Positions 37,278 to 46,753 of a stretch of 64,000 nt of DNA are shown here, in pieces. Each line of letters begins with the position of its first letter. The first letter of the stretch is position 1. The translations under genes and the position numbers were made by a program. Under the pieces are notes generated by a model that saw nothing but the letters and a program-made list of their open reading frames with translations, did not search any database and was not told the DNA's origin. Origin of the DNA: Bacteroidales bacterium. GTDB lineage: Bacteria; Bacteroidota; Bacteroidia; Bacteroidales; VadinHA17. Location: contig JAOZPG010000007.1 in the NCBI GenBank assembly GCA_029932855.1, positions 60,494 through 124,493 on the forward strand, given 5' to 3'.

Positions 37278-37976
37278 ATGAGCGCATTATTCACACTTGC
37301 CCAGATACAATTAGCCGACACGGTACAGGCTGCAGATCAGGCAACAGAAATAACCCTTTCATACTGGAAACTTGCTTTCAAGGGTGGCTGGGTAATGATT
37401 CCCATACTTATTTTATCGGTAATAGCTGTATTTATATTTGTTGAAAGATATTTTGTATTAAGATCCATTCAGCAGTCAGACACACAACTGATGAATAAGA
37501 TAAAGGACAATATTCATGATGGAAAAATAGAATCGGCACTAGCCCTCTGCCAGGCACAGAACAGTCCCGATGCCAGGATGCTTGAGAAAGGAATAAGAAT
37601 GATAGGCAGACCTATACGCGATGTTAATGCAGCCCTGGAGAATGTAGGTAAACTTGAAGTCTATAAGCTTGAGAAAGGATTGCCCACCCTGGCAACAGTA
37701 GCCGGCGGTGCCCCAATGATAGGTTTCCTTGGAACAGTAATGGGCATGATTATTGCTTTCTATGATATGGCCAACGCAGGGAATAATATTAATGTAGCGG
37801 TTCTTTCAAACGGGATATATACAGCTATGATAACAACGGTGGCCGGACTTATAGTTGGCATTATCGCATATTTTGGATATAATATACTGGTTGCAAAGGT
37901 AGAGAAAGTTGTTTTTACCCTTGAAGCCACAACATCGGGATTTATTGACCTTTTAAATGAACCCGTAAACGAATAG
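37278..37976 (+). CDS. exbB: MotA/TolQ/ExbB proton channel family protein
   Basis: The 232-residue inner-membrane protein has a first helix at about residues 37-57 (WVMIPILILSVIAVFIFVERYF) and a conserved pair of helices later on. LATVAGGAPMIGFLGTVMGMIIAF and AMITTVAGLIVGIIAYFGYN contain the family's pore residues. With ExbD it uses the proton gradient to drive TonB. It starts a three-gene operon, 28 bp before exbD. Confidence 0.93.
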   Translation: MSALFTLAQIQLADTVQAADQATEITLSYWKLAFKGGWVMIPILILSVIAVFIFVERYFVLRSIQQSDTQLMNKIKDNIHDGKIESALALCQAQNSPDARMLEKGIRMIGRPIRDVNAALENVGKLEVYKLEKGLPTLATVAGGAPMIGFLGTVMGMIIAFYDMANAGNNINVAVLSNGIYTAMITTVAGLIVGIIAYFGYNILVAKVEKVVFTLEATTSGFIDLLNEPVNE

Positions 37977-38004
37977 AAAAGACCGCGACCAAATAGTAAT
38001 TAAA

Positions 38005-38397
38005 ATGGCTATACAAAGCAGAAATAAGGTTAGTGTATCTTTCAGTATGTCGGGGATGACAGACATAGTGTTCCTGCTGCTTATCTTTTTTATGATAACC
38101 TCAACACTTATACATCCTACAGCTTTAAAGCTTTTACTACCACAGAGTAAACACCAGACATCTGCAAAACCCTTTACTTCAATATCAATTACTGAAAACC
38201 TGGAATACTTTGTAGAAGATCAGCCTGTAAGGCTTGAAGACCTGGAAGGGATTTTAAAACAAAGGATAGGCGAAAACCCCGAGACTTATGTTGCCCTGCA
38301 TATGGACAGGAGGATAGCTGTGGAGCATCTGGTTGAGGTAATGAATATTTGCAAGAACAATAATTATAAAATGATTCTTGCCACAAACCCAAAATAG
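38005..38397 (+). CDS. exbD: Biopolymer transport protein ExbD/TolR
   Basis: The 130-residue protein has a single N-terminal helix whose start contains the essential Asp (MSGMTDIVFLLLIFFMITS), then a periplasmic ExbD domain with YVALHMDRRIAVEHLVEVM. Only one exbD is present here, whereas many Bacteroidota operons carry two. Its stop is separated from the next start codon by a single base. Confidence 0.93.
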   Translation: MAIQSRNKVSVSFSMSGMTDIVFLLLIFFMITSTLIHPTALKLLLPQSKHQTSAKPFTSISITENLEYFVEDQPVRLEDLEGILKQRIGENPETYVALHMDRRIAVEHLVEVMNICKNNNYKMILATNPK

Positions 38398-38398
38398 G

Positions 38399-39295
38399 GT
38401 GAACTCTTTTTATAAACATAGCAGGGGATATCTTGGCACAGGTATATTTCACCTGGTGATAGCTGTTCTTTTGATCCTGCTCAGTTTCAAAACACCACTT
38501 CCCCTGCCCCAGGAAGAAGGCATACTTATTAATTTCGGAACTGATGAAGCAGGCATGGGACTGATCGAGCCATCCGGGAGCAATGTCCCCCGCGAAGAAA
38601 GCCAGACTCCTGCTTCCGTTCCTGATGTTCCCGAGCCGGAGCCATCACCAGGAGATGAAGAAATACTTACCCAGGATATTGAAGAAACGGTAGCTCTTCC
38701 ATCCACTCCCGACCCCAAAAAGGTGGAAGTAGAAAGGCTGAAACAGAAAGAACTGCAAAAACAAAAAGACGCAGAAGCAGAACTGGAAAAACAAAGGCTG
38801 GAAAAACAAAGGCTGGAAGAACTGGAAAGGCAGCGTATAGCAGAAGAACAACGAAAGATACAGGAGATTGAGGACCGTACAAAAAATGCCTTTACGGGGG
38901 GCAAGAACCTGACAGACAATAGCAGCACAGGACAGGGAAGCGGTAGCACGGAAGGCAACCAGGGACAGATCGGCGGATCAACATCTTCCGACAGCCAGAC
39001 AGGCACAGGCCTGGGTGATGAGGGTGTTTCATATAACCTGTCGGGAAGAACACCACAGAGCCTTCCACTGCCCGATGTTAATTACCAGGTTGGAGGAAAA
39101 GTTGTTGTTGAAGTGACAGTTGACCGCAACGGAAATGTTACCAAAGCAACTCCAGGAGTTAAAGGCTCTACAACCCTTATAGAAAACCTGTTAAAAGCTG
39201 CTAAAGAGGCAGCACTTTTAGCCAAATTTGACAGAAAAGCCAATGCACCGGCTTTTCAGAAGGGAACCATCACTTATCGTTTCATGCTTGATTAA
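38399..39295 (+). CDS. TonB-family energy transducer
   Basis: The track begins at TTG 38378, inside exbD; the GTG at 38399 (MNSFYKHSRGYLGTGIFH) is one base after the exbD stop and is the better start, giving 298 residues. A single anchor helix (LVIAVLLILLSF) is followed by a Pro/Glu-rich stretch, a Lys/Gln/Glu coiled coil (about residues 105-155), and a Gly/Ser/Thr-rich spacer. The C-terminal TonB domain has GGKVVVEVTVDRNGNVTKAT. It passes ExbBD energy to outer-membrane receptors. Its stop shares the bases TTAA with the opposite tauE-like stop. Confidence 0.88.
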   Translation: MNSFYKHSRGYLGTGIFHLVIAVLLILLSFKTPLPLPQEEGILINFGTDEAGMGLIEPSGSNVPREESQTPASVPDVPEPEPSPGDEEILTQDIEETVALPSTPDPKKVEVERLKQKELQKQKDAEAELEKQRLEKQRLEELERQRIAEEQRKIQEIEDRTKNAFTGGKNLTDNSSTGQGSGSTEGNQGQIGGSTSSDSQTGTGLGDEGVSYNLSGRTPQSLPLPDVNYQVGGKVVVEVTVDRNGNVTKATPGVKGSTTLIENLLKAAKEAALLAKFDRKANAPAFQKGTITYRFMLD

Positions 39296-40074
39296 GCTCC
39301 CCCAAACAAGCCGGCAATAAGTCCGAATACTCCCAGTAGTTTCAGTGATGAAACAAATATGGCCAGCAACAGGATTATCCTTACAAAGCGGGGCCCCCAG
39401 CTTACCGCCACCCTTGCCCCTACAAAAGCACCAAGCATATTACCAATAGCCAGTACAAATCCTATTAAATAATTTACCTGCCCGTGAGCCATAAAGACCA
39501 CCAGGGCAAGGGGAGTATAAAGAAGTATTATAAATACTTTTATCGCATTTGATTTTACCAGATCGAAACCCGACCCCAGCACCAGTCCCGCCAGCAGAAA
39601 GAATCCAACCCCAGCCTGTATGAAACCCCCATACATCCCGATAAGGAAAAATATAATAACCTGCAACCAGCTTTTCATGCCCCCGGTATTCTCCTCACCC
39701 GGGTTCATCCACCTTTCCGGCTTGATAATTATAAGAAAGAACATTATCACCAGCAGTGTTCCTATTACCAGCTCCATTCCCCTCTCATTCAGGTTCACTG
39801 CCAGCAGTGAACCCAGTAGTGAACCAGCCACAGCAGGCAATCCAAGCCTGAATCCTTCATCCAGCTTAAGTACTTTCTGCTTCTTAAAACTGGCCGCACC
39901 AACCATATTCTGAAGGAGTATTGCTATCCTGTTCGTACCATTGGCAACATTTGCAGGCAGGCCTAAAAACATAAGCAAAGGAAGTGTAAGCAGTGATCCG
40001 CTCCCGGCAAGAGTGTTTATAAAACCGGCTATAAAGCCGACCATGATAATTGCCGGGTATATGTACCAGTCCAT
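39292..40074 (-). CDS. TauE/SafE family permease
   Basis: The 260-residue inner-membrane protein has about eight helices and opens YPAIIMVGFIAGFINTLAGSGS, the signature of the TauE/SafE (DUF81) family, with a second half starting at GGFIQAGVGFFLLAGL. Members export sulfite or organosulfonates, or move other small anions; the substrate here is unknown. It lies 4 bp after a stand-alone receiver gene, so the two are likely cotranscribed. Its stop overlaps that of tonB. Confidence 0.9.
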   Translation of the reverse strand: MDWYIYPAIIMVGFIAGFINTLAGSGSLLTLPLLMFLGLPANVANGTNRIAILLQNMVGAASFKKQKVLKLDEGFRLGLPAVAGSLLGSLLAVNLNERGMELVIGTLLVIMFFLIIIKPERWMNPGEENTGGMKSWLQVIIFFLIGMYGGFIQAGVGFFLLAGLVLGSGFDLVKSNAIKVFIILLYTPLALVVFMAHGQVNYLIGFVLAIGNMLGAFVGARVAVSWGPRFVRIILLLAIFVSSLKLLGVFGLIAGLFGGA

Positions 40075-40078
40075 CCGC

Positions 40079-40459
40079 TTAGAATATCTCCTTTATAACT
40101 TCCAGGAGATTATCTACCAGCGATTCATCCTTGATAACATAATCTTCAATTCCCATACGCGCCATCTCCAGCACCACATCACCATCATCCTGTCCAGACA
40201 ATATGATTACGGGTATTGACTCATTGAATTTCCTGATAATGGAAAATATCTCTTTTCCATTCATTACTTTATCCTTTCCCTTGTGCTGAAATAAATAATC
40301 GAGAATTATAAGATCGGGATTCATCTCAATTGAGTTGATGCAATCCTCACCATATGAAAAAGATTTCACATCATGATCATCATCACTGAGTCTTTTCGAT
40401 AAAAGCTTCAGGATAAAAGGATCATCATCAACAATAAATATGAGTTTTTTATCTGACAA
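40079..40459 (-). CDS. Stand-alone response regulator receiver protein
   Basis: The 126-residue CheY-like protein has the acidic pocket at Asp11-Asp13 (IVDDDP), the phospho-acceptor Asp54 in LIILDYLF, the Ser of VIILSGQDD and the Lys of YVIKDES. It has no output domain. The loop after Asp54 is longer than usual (QHKGKDKVMNGKE). No histidine kinase is adjacent. It is the first gene of a pair with the TauE/SafE permease, although any regulatory tie is a guess. Confidence 0.9.
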   Translation of the reverse strand: MSDKKLIFIVDDDPFILKLLSKRLSDDDHDVKSFSYGEDCINSIEMNPDLIILDYLFQHKGKDKVMNGKEIFSIIRKFNESIPVIILSGQDDGDVVLEMARMGIEDYVIKDESLVDNLLEVIKEIF

Positions 40460-40521
40460 GCTTTGACTATTAAAGTTTTAAAATTAAACAATCCTTACAA
40501 AGAAGCAAAACCGGCTGAGCC

Positions 40522-41802
40522 TCAATATGCAAATAATGGATGCCCTTGCATCATCTCATTAACTTCCTTCCTCACAGCCGCAACATTCTCCTCATTATCT
40601 ATATCGCTAATTACCCGGTCTATAAACCCAACCACAGTCTCCATGGTATCTTCTTTAAAACCGCGGGTTGTTATGGCAGGTGTCCCCACCCTTATCCCTG
40701 AAGTTGTAAAAGGAGTACGGCTGTCAAAGGGTACCATGTTCTTATTAACTGTAATATCAGCTTTCACCAGTGTGTTCTCCACCATCTTACCCGTTACCTC
40801 GGATACTTTGGTTCTCAGGTCTATCAGCATAGAATGGTTGTCTGTACCTCCTGAAACCACCTTGTATCCCTTGTCTATAAATGCCTTTGCCATGGCCTGT
40901 GCATTTTTGAGAACCTGTGCCTGGTATGTTTTAAACTCAGGCTGAAGTGCTTCACCAAAGGCCACTGCCTTGGCCACAATAATATGTTCCAGCGGGCCGC
41001 CCTGTGTTCCCGGGAACACCCCTGAGTTAAGTATTGATGACATCTTCCTTATAACACCTTTTTTGGTTGCCTTGCCCCATGGATTATCAAAGTCCCTGCC
41101 CATAAGTATTAGTCCTCCCCTCGGCCCCCTCAGTGTTTTATGTGTGGTAGATGTAACTATATGAGCATGCTCAAGTGGATTCTGCAGTAGTCCCGCAGCA
41201 ATCAGTCCGGCCGGGTGGGCCATATCTATCATCATCAGTGCCCCAACCTTGTCGGCTATCTCCCTCATCCTCTTATAGTCCCACTCCCTGGAATAAGCTG
41301 AAGCACCACCTACAATAAGCTTTGGTTTTACCTTAAGGGCTATTTCTTCCATACGGTCATAATTAATCCTGCCCGTCTCTTCATCAAGGCCGTAAGCAAC
41401 GGGATTATATAATATACCTGAAAGGTTTACGGGAGACCCGTGTGAGAGGTGCCCCCCATGCGAGAGATCAAGACCCATAAAAGTATCCCCGGGCTTCATC
41501 ACACTTAGAAAAACTGCTGCATTTGCCTGTGCCCCCGAGTGAGGCTGTACATTGGCATATTCGGCATTAAACAATTCCTTCAACCTGTCTATTGCAAGCT
41601 GCTCGGTCTGGTCAACCACCTCGCATCCGCCATAATACCTGTGGCCGGGATAACCTTCGGCATACTTATTATTAAGTACAGAACCCATGGCTTCAAGTAC
41701 CTGGGGACTTACAAAGTTTTCCGATGCTATAAGTTCAATACCATCCAGCTGGCGCCGGTTTTCCTTTTCAATAAGATCAAATGCTGTAGTATCTCTTTTC
41801 AT
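40522..41802 (-). CDS. glyA: Serine hydroxymethyltransferase
   Basis: The enzyme interconverts serine and glycine with tetrahydrofolate, feeding one-carbon units to purine synthesis. I use the Met at 41802 ([18 protein letters not shown]) instead of the track start at 41850, giving 426 residues. [25 protein letters not shown] and [13 protein letters not shown] are diagnostic; the Lys in THKTLRGP binds pyridoxal phosphate. A likely promoter lies about 90 bp upstream. Confidence 0.97.
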   Translation of the reverse strand: MKRDTTAFDLIEKENRRQLDGIELIASENFVSPQVLEAMGSVLNNKYAEGYPGHRYYGGCEVVDQTEQLAIDRLKELFNAEYANVQPHSGAQANAAVFLSVMKPGDTFMGLDLSHGGHLSHGSPVNLSGILYNPVAYGLDEETGRINYDRMEEIALKVKPKLIVGGASAYSREWDYKRMREIADKVGALMMIDMAHPAGLIAAGLLQNPLEHAHIVTSTTHKTLRGPRGGLILMGRDFDNPWGKATKKGVIRKMSSILNSGVFPGTQGGPLEHIIVAKAVAFGEALQPEFKTYQAQVLKNAQAMAKAFIDKGYKVVSGGTDNHSMLIDLRTKVSEVTGKMVENTLVKADITVNKNMVPFDSRTPFTTSGIRVGTPAITTRGFKEDTMETVVGFIDRVISDIDNEENVAAVRKEVNEMMQGHPLFAY

Positions 41803-41887
41803 ACTTAAATACTTAAATAATTTTTTATAATCAGCCTGCAATCCACACAAACAAACTTGCCGGCTATTAATATGTTTATGCCAGTGG

Positions 41888-41918
41888 CAAATTTAATGTT
41901 TTAAGTCACATCTACCAA
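41888..41918 (-). promoter_or_regulatory. Likely promoter of glyA
   Basis: On the minus strand, TAAATTTG (complement of 41888-41895) fits the -7 consensus, and TTG (complement of 41916-41918) lies 20 bp upstream. The -33 side lies within the last codons of the upstream ClC gene. Confidence 0.5.
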
Positions 41919-43670
41919 GACCTTCCTGTAGGCAGCAAATATCCGGGACTTTGAAATAAAGCCTACATATTTTCCCTCATCAACCACGGGCAGGTTCCAG
42001 GCAACACTATCCCTGAACTTATCAAGGATAAGTTCCAGGTTATCATCAGTACGTATCAGTGCCCGTGGAATTATCATCAGATCTCTGACCAGGGTGCTAT
42101 CATACAGGTCATGCTGAAACATTATTTCCCTTATATTATCAAGGCTAACTATGCCTATCAGTATTTTTTCATTATCCAGAACCGGAAAAATGTTTCTTTT
42201 TGATTTGGAGACTTTCATTACCAGCTTCCCGAGTGACTCATCCGGAGATAGAACAGAAAAATCTTTTTCAATATGCTTTTTCCAGTCCATAAGTGTAAGC
42301 ACAGCCTTATCCTTATCATGAGTTATCAGCTCTCCCCTCCTGGCAAGCCTTTTCGTATATATAGAGTGAGGCTCAAAATACATTATTGTAAGGAAGGAAA
42401 CTGTAGAAGTTATTATCAGTGGTATCAACAAACCGTATCCACCTGTTATCTCGGCAATAAGGAATATTCCTGTCAGTGGAGCATGCATCACCCCGGCCAT
42501 TAGTCCCGCCATACCTGCAAGGGTATAGTTGCTCGATGACAGATTCACAGAGGGTATCCCGTTCAGCAATCCGCTAAAAAAATAACCGGCCACTCCCCCT
42601 GTAAACAATGAAGGGGCAAATATCCCTCCCACACCACCTGCACCGGTTGTAACTGCCATGGCAATGACCTTGAATAATATCAACAATCCCAGGTAAATAA
42701 GTATCAGCCCATACTGATCGATAAGTGAAGCCAGGAAACTATTTCCCAGCACCATAGCACTTTCATCCTTCAGTAAAAAAGAGATGGTCTCATATCCCTC
42801 ACCATAGAGAGCCGGAAAAACAAATATAAATATCCCCAGTGCCAGTCCCCCTGCAAATATCCTTATGCTCCTTCTCCTAATCGATGCCAGTTTAGACTCT
42901 ATAAATCCTGTTGTACGCGTAAAATAAAATGATATCAATCCTGTGAATACACCTAGTAGTGCATAAAAAGGAATATCAGACAGGCTGTATGTCTCGCGCA
43001 GGACAAAAGAAAAAAGAAAGCTCTTCCCCATAAGCAGAAAGGCCATAATAGTAGCCATAACAGAAGAAATAAGCAAAGGCACTATAGATGAAAGTGTAAG
43101 GTCAAGCATGAGCACCTCGAGAGTAAATACCACTCCGGCTATTGGGGCCTGAAAAATCCCGGCAATAGCACCTGCAGCACCACAGCCCAACATAAGGGTC
43201 CTGTCCCTGTAGTTCATGTGAAGCCATTTGCCAAGTGATGATCCCAGTGAAGCACCTGTAAGCACTATGGGTGCCTCAGCTCCCACCGATCCGCCAAAAC
43301 CAATAGTAAGCGAACTGGCTGCCATGGAGGAATAATTATTATGAAATTTCAGTATGCTGTTCTTCCTGGATATGGCAAACAGTATCTTGCTGACACCATG
43401 ACTTATATCGTCCTTAACAATAAAACCCACGAACAGGGCGGTGAGGATTATCCCCAGAAGAGGTAGTCCGAAATACAAAAGATTGCTCGAATTTATTGAA
43501 AGCGAAGTATTAAGGAGCAGCAAGAGGTAATGAATTGCCGATTTCAACAATACTGCGGCAAGACCACTTATGATACCTACAAAAAAACTCGTGATCAGCA
43601 AAAATTGCCTTGGAGGAATATGCTTTGTTCTCCAGATAAATATTTTCCTTAGTAAACCCCTTGATCTCAT
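41901..43670 (-). CDS. ClC-type chloride channel/antiporter with CBS domains (copy 1)
   Basis: The 589-residue protein has a ClC membrane domain (about residues 20-430) followed by a CBS pair (about 460-585). GFGGSVGAEAPIVLTGASLGS contains the gating Glu, but the canonical GxEGP is changed to GAEAP. The first selectivity motif reads SHGVSKIL rather than the GSGIP-like form. AGGVGGIFAPSLFTGG is the conserved third motif. It probably moves Cl- or another anion and is controlled by nucleotides through the CBS pair. It is 25 bp downstream of a paralogue. Confidence 0.9.
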   Translation of the reverse strand: MRSRGLLRKIFIWRTKHIPPRQFLLITSFFVGIISGLAAVLLKSAIHYLLLLLNTSLSINSSNLLYFGLPLLGIILTALFVGFIVKDDISHGVSKILFAISRKNSILKFHNNYSSMAASSLTIGFGGSVGAEAPIVLTGASLGSSLGKWLHMNYRDRTLMLGCGAAGAIAGIFQAPIAGVVFTLEVLMLDLTLSSIVPLLISSVMATIMAFLLMGKSFLFSFVLRETYSLSDIPFYALLGVFTGLISFYFTRTTGFIESKLASIRRRSIRIFAGGLALGIFIFVFPALYGEGYETISFLLKDESAMVLGNSFLASLIDQYGLILIYLGLLILFKVIAMAVTTGAGGVGGIFAPSLFTGGVAGYFFSGLLNGIPSVNLSSSNYTLAGMAGLMAGVMHAPLTGIFLIAEITGGYGLLIPLIITSTVSFLTIMYFEPHSIYTKRLARRGELITHDKDKAVLTLMDWKKHIEKDFSVLSPDESLGKLVMKVSKSKRNIFPVLDNEKILIGIVSLDNIREIMFQHDLYDSTLVRDLMIIPRALIRTDDNLELILDKFRDSVAWNLPVVDEGKYVGFISKSRIFAAYRKVLVDVT

Positions 43671-43695
43671 GGGGATAAAAGTATAAATATAAATA

Positions 43696-45468
43696 TTAAT
43701 CCTCAGACATATCCTTTATTAATTCACGGTACTTGGAAAAAACATTTGCCCTGGAAACAAAACCCAGATATTTTCCCTCATCAAGCACAGCAAGGTTATA
43801 GTGTGAAGATCCATGAAACTTGGAAGCCACTTCTTCCATCGAGTCTGTGGGAGAAACTACGGGCGTTGGCATAAACATGAGATCTCTTACATATGTAGTA
43901 TCATACATGCCCGGTTTAAATACTATATCACGAATATCATTCAGCCATACCATCCCGAGAAATATTCCTTCTGCATCAAGAACAGGAAAAATATTTCTTT
44001 CAGACTTAGAGATAAGCTTTACAAGCTCACCGAGTGTTTCATCAGGACCGATAGGATTGAACTTTGTTTCAATAAGATCTCTCACCTCCATCAGCGACAA
44101 GGCCGTTCTATCCTGATGATGGGTAAATAATTCTCCCCTTTTAGCCAACTGGTATGTATATACCGAGCTTGGCTGAAACAATCTTATCGTGGCATAAGAC
44201 AGGGTTGCAGTTATCATAAGTGGCAATAAGAGTTCATAGCCACCGGTGATCTCTGCAATAAGGAAGATGCCTGTAAGAGGGGCATGAATAACACCTGACA
44301 GCAGTCCCCCCATGGCAACCAGTGAGAAGTTCTGCTCATTAAGCTCAATTCCAAGGTAATCCAGTAGCTTCCCAAAAAACAGGCCTGCATTGGCACCGAC
44401 AAAAAGAGCAGGGGCAAAAACTCCCCCAACTCCTCCTGCCCCGAAGGTAAGAGATGTTGCAATAACCTTCAACCCGACAATCATTAACAGTAGTGTCAAC
44501 ACCTGGAAAATATTCTTATCCATACCGGAGAAGAAGTTATTGGAAAATAAGTGATCAACGCTGCCATGCAGGGCAGTGTTGGTTGACTCATATCCTTCTC
44601 CGTATAGAGAAGGAAAGACCAGAATCAATCCGCCCAGTAAAACAGCCCCTATAAGCAGCCTCCACTGCCATTTCTTTATTTTTTCAAATAAACCTGCCAC
44701 CCATATATAGGTTCTTATGAAGTATAAGGACACCAGTCCCGTAAACACCCCCAGCAAAGCAAAGTAAGGTAACTCTGAAAGATTATATGATTCAATATCA
44801 GAAATAACATAAAGGGTGTCCTGCCCTAAAAATAAATAAGATGTTATTGCACCCGTCACCGATGCGATAAGCAAAGGAATAATAGTAGCCATGGTAAGGT
44901 TTATCATTATAACCTCCAGTGCAAAAACCACAGCAGCAATGGGAGCCTTAAAAATTGCAGCCATTGCCCCGGCTGAAGCACATCCAAGCATTAATACCAC
45001 CTGCCGGTAATTGAGGCCAAACAACCTGCCAAGATTAGAGCCTATTGCCGCACCTGTCGCCAGTGTTGGCCCCTCCAGTCCCACTGAACCGCCAAAACCA
45101 ACAGTCAGTGAGCTGGCAATTACTGAAGAAAATATATTATGAGGAGGTATCTTTCCATTCCTTTTTGATATGGAATACAGGACTGTGGGAATACCATGAT
45201 CAACTTTTTTGCGCAGCAGGTATTTTATGAAAACCATAACCAGCACAAGTCCCGCCAGTGGAAGGAGCAGGCTTATATAAAAGCTCCCCGAATAATTATG
45301 CAGGCTTTCGAGACTGTGTTTTATCAGGTGCACAAGGTTCTTAATAATAACCGCACCCAGTCCCGCAAGCAATCCCGTGAAGAAACTCAGGAACATAATA
45401 AACTGGCGCTCCTTTACATAACGGATACGCCATTTATATGCTTTCAATAATAACCTTCTGAGATGCAT
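43696..45468 (-). CDS. ClC-type chloride channel/antiporter with CBS domains (copy 2)
   Basis: The 590-residue paralogue has the same layout: a ClC domain and a C-terminal CBS pair (IGPDETLGELVKLISKSERN onward). Here the motifs are closer to canonical: DHGIPTVLYSI for selectivity and GSVGLEGPTLATGA with the gating Glu. AGGVGGVFAPALFVGA is the third motif. ClC proteins are homodimers; two different copies in one operon might form heterodimers or have different anion preference. It is the first gene of the pair. Confidence 0.92.
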   Translation of the reverse strand: MHLRRLLLKAYKWRIRYVKERQFIMFLSFFTGLLAGLGAVIIKNLVHLIKHSLESLHNYSGSFYISLLLPLAGLVLVMVFIKYLLRKKVDHGIPTVLYSISKRNGKIPPHNIFSSVIASSLTVGFGGSVGLEGPTLATGAAIGSNLGRLFGLNYRQVVLMLGCASAGAMAAIFKAPIAAVVFALEVIMINLTMATIIPLLIASVTGAITSYLFLGQDTLYVISDIESYNLSELPYFALLGVFTGLVSLYFIRTYIWVAGLFEKIKKWQWRLLIGAVLLGGLILVFPSLYGEGYESTNTALHGSVDHLFSNNFFSGMDKNIFQVLTLLLMIVGLKVIATSLTFGAGGVGGVFAPALFVGANAGLFFGKLLDYLGIELNEQNFSLVAMGGLLSGVIHAPLTGIFLIAEITGGYELLLPLMITATLSYATIRLFQPSSVYTYQLAKRGELFTHHQDRTALSLMEVRDLIETKFNPIGPDETLGELVKLISKSERNIFPVLDAEGIFLGMVWLNDIRDIVFKPGMYDTTYVRDLMFMPTPVVSPTDSMEEVASKFHGSSHYNLAVLDEGKYLGFVSRANVFSKYRELIKDMSED

Positions 45469-45555
45469 GTCTAATTATACCTGAACAAAATTTAATGTAA
45501 TAAGTTTACTCAATTTATTATGAATATTTTATATATCCTATTAATAAAAAGTTAC

Positions 45556-45644
45556 AAACTTATTATAAATATCCTTCACAAATTTTAATATAAAAAACTT
45601 ATACAAGATAAATATCCTGCACAGCTTTCAATATAATAGTTTTG
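45556..45644 (+). promoter_or_regulatory. Degenerate about 40-bp repeat and -7 element before the oxidoreductase gene
   Basis: In the 260-bp AT-rich gap, 45556-45592 and 45595-45635 resemble each other (AAACTTAT, then ATAAATATCCT, CACA and TTTAATATA-like). They are followed by TAGTTTTG (45637-45644), a -7 match. A 15-codon ORF (MKDNIFINVLLLISL) starts at 45649 and ends before the real gene at 45729; it may be a leader or chance. Confidence 0.35.
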
Positions 45645-45728
45645 AAACATGAAAGATAATATCTTTATTAATGTCCTTCTTCTAATATCACTATAAAATT
45701 TTAATTTTAAGGCAGCTAATAAGAAATA

Positions 45729-46679
45729 ATGCCTATGGATCTGTCTGAATCAAGAGTGAGCAAGCTTTTTGGAATAAGTTATCCCATTATACAGGGAGGT
45801 ATGGTGTGGTGCTCGGGCTGGAAGCTTGCATCTGCGGTAAGCAATGCCGGGGGACTGGGAATAATCGGTTCGGGTTCAATGAGTCCCGGACTACTGAAAG
45901 AACATATAAGGAAAACCCGTGAAGCAACAAAAAAAGCCTTTGCGGTAAACGTGCCACTTCTTACATCGCATACCGAAGAAATATTAAAGATTATTGTAGC
46001 CGAAAAGGTAAGTATTGTTTTTACAGCAGCCGGGAACCCTAAAATATGGACACCTTTCCTGAAGGAAAACGGCATTACAGTGGCCCATGTTGTGGGAGGA
46101 AGCAAATATGCGGTAAAGTGTGAAGAAGCCGGTGTTGATGCAGTGGTGGCAGAAGGTTTTGAGGCAGGCGGACATAACAGCCGGGAAGAAACCACAACGT
46201 TTACTCTTATCCCGGAAGCCAGGAAAGCTATTTCCCTCCCGCTGATCGCTGCAGGAGGCATTGCATCGGGCAGGGCAATGCTTGCAGCAATGGCCCTGGG
46301 TGCCGAAGGCGTTCAGATGGGTTCTGTATTTGCAGCATCTGAGGAATCGTCTGCACACATATCCTTTAAGAAAAAGATAATCAAAGCAGCTGAGGGAGAC
46401 ACCAGGCTTACAATGAAAAAACTTATCCCTGTACGAATGCTGAAAAACGAATTATACAGGCGCATAGAAGAAGCCTCGGTATCGGGAAAAAGCAGGGCGG
46501 AAATTATGGATATCATGGGCAGGGACAAAGCCCGCCTGGGAATGTTTGAAGGAGATATTGATGAAGGTGCACTTGAAATAGGACAGGTATCCTCTATGAT
46601 TAAGGAGATCAGGCCCGCAGAAGAAATAATTAAGTCTCTTATTAAAGAATATATACAAGTGCGGAAAGCTTTATTATAA
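45729..46679 (+). CDS. FMN-dependent oxidoreductase, nitronate monooxygenase/FabK-like
   Basis: The 316-residue TIM-barrel flavoprotein opens FGISYPIIQGGMVWCSGWKL and has VVAEGFEAGGHNSRE, where the conserved His of the nitronate monooxygenase family is present, then PLIAAGGIASGRAM and GAEGVQMGSVFAAS for FMN phosphate binding. The same fold includes nitronate monooxygenases and the enoyl-ACP reductase FabK; the two cannot be separated with certainty here. It could start at the third residue (Met-Asp-Leu). Confidence 0.87.
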   Translation: MPMDLSESRVSKLFGISYPIIQGGMVWCSGWKLASAVSNAGGLGIIGSGSMSPGLLKEHIRKTREATKKAFAVNVPLLTSHTEEILKIIVAEKVSIVFTAAGNPKIWTPFLKENGITVAHVVGGSKYAVKCEEAGVDAVVAEGFEAGGHNSREETTTFTLIPEARKAISLPLIAAGGIASGRAMLAAMALGAEGVQMGSVFAASEESSAHISFKKKIIKAAEGDTRLTMKKLIPVRMLKNELYRRIEEASVSGKSRAEIMDIMGRDKARLGMFEGDIDEGALEIGQVSSMIKEIRPAEEIIKSLIKEYIQVRKALL

Positions 46680-46701
46680 AGCAAAGAAAAAATATAATAA
46701 A

Positions 46702-46709
46702 TACTTTTG
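46702..46709 (+). promoter_or_regulatory. -7 element for the CHU_C surface protein gene
   Basis: TACTTTTG matches TAnnTTTG and lies 44 bp before the ATG at 46754. It follows the upstream stop closely, and no -33 box is obvious. Confidence 0.35.
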
Positions 46710-46753
46710 TTAATGAGTTTTACAAAAAAGAAGGTTTGGATTAAAAAAGCCCT

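Noticed and set aside
38449-39006. 185-residue minus-strand ORF rich in Ser, Cys and Phe opposite tonB
   Set aside because: Its composition is the mirror of the Lys/Gln/Glu-rich coiled coil in tonB; it is a coding shadow.
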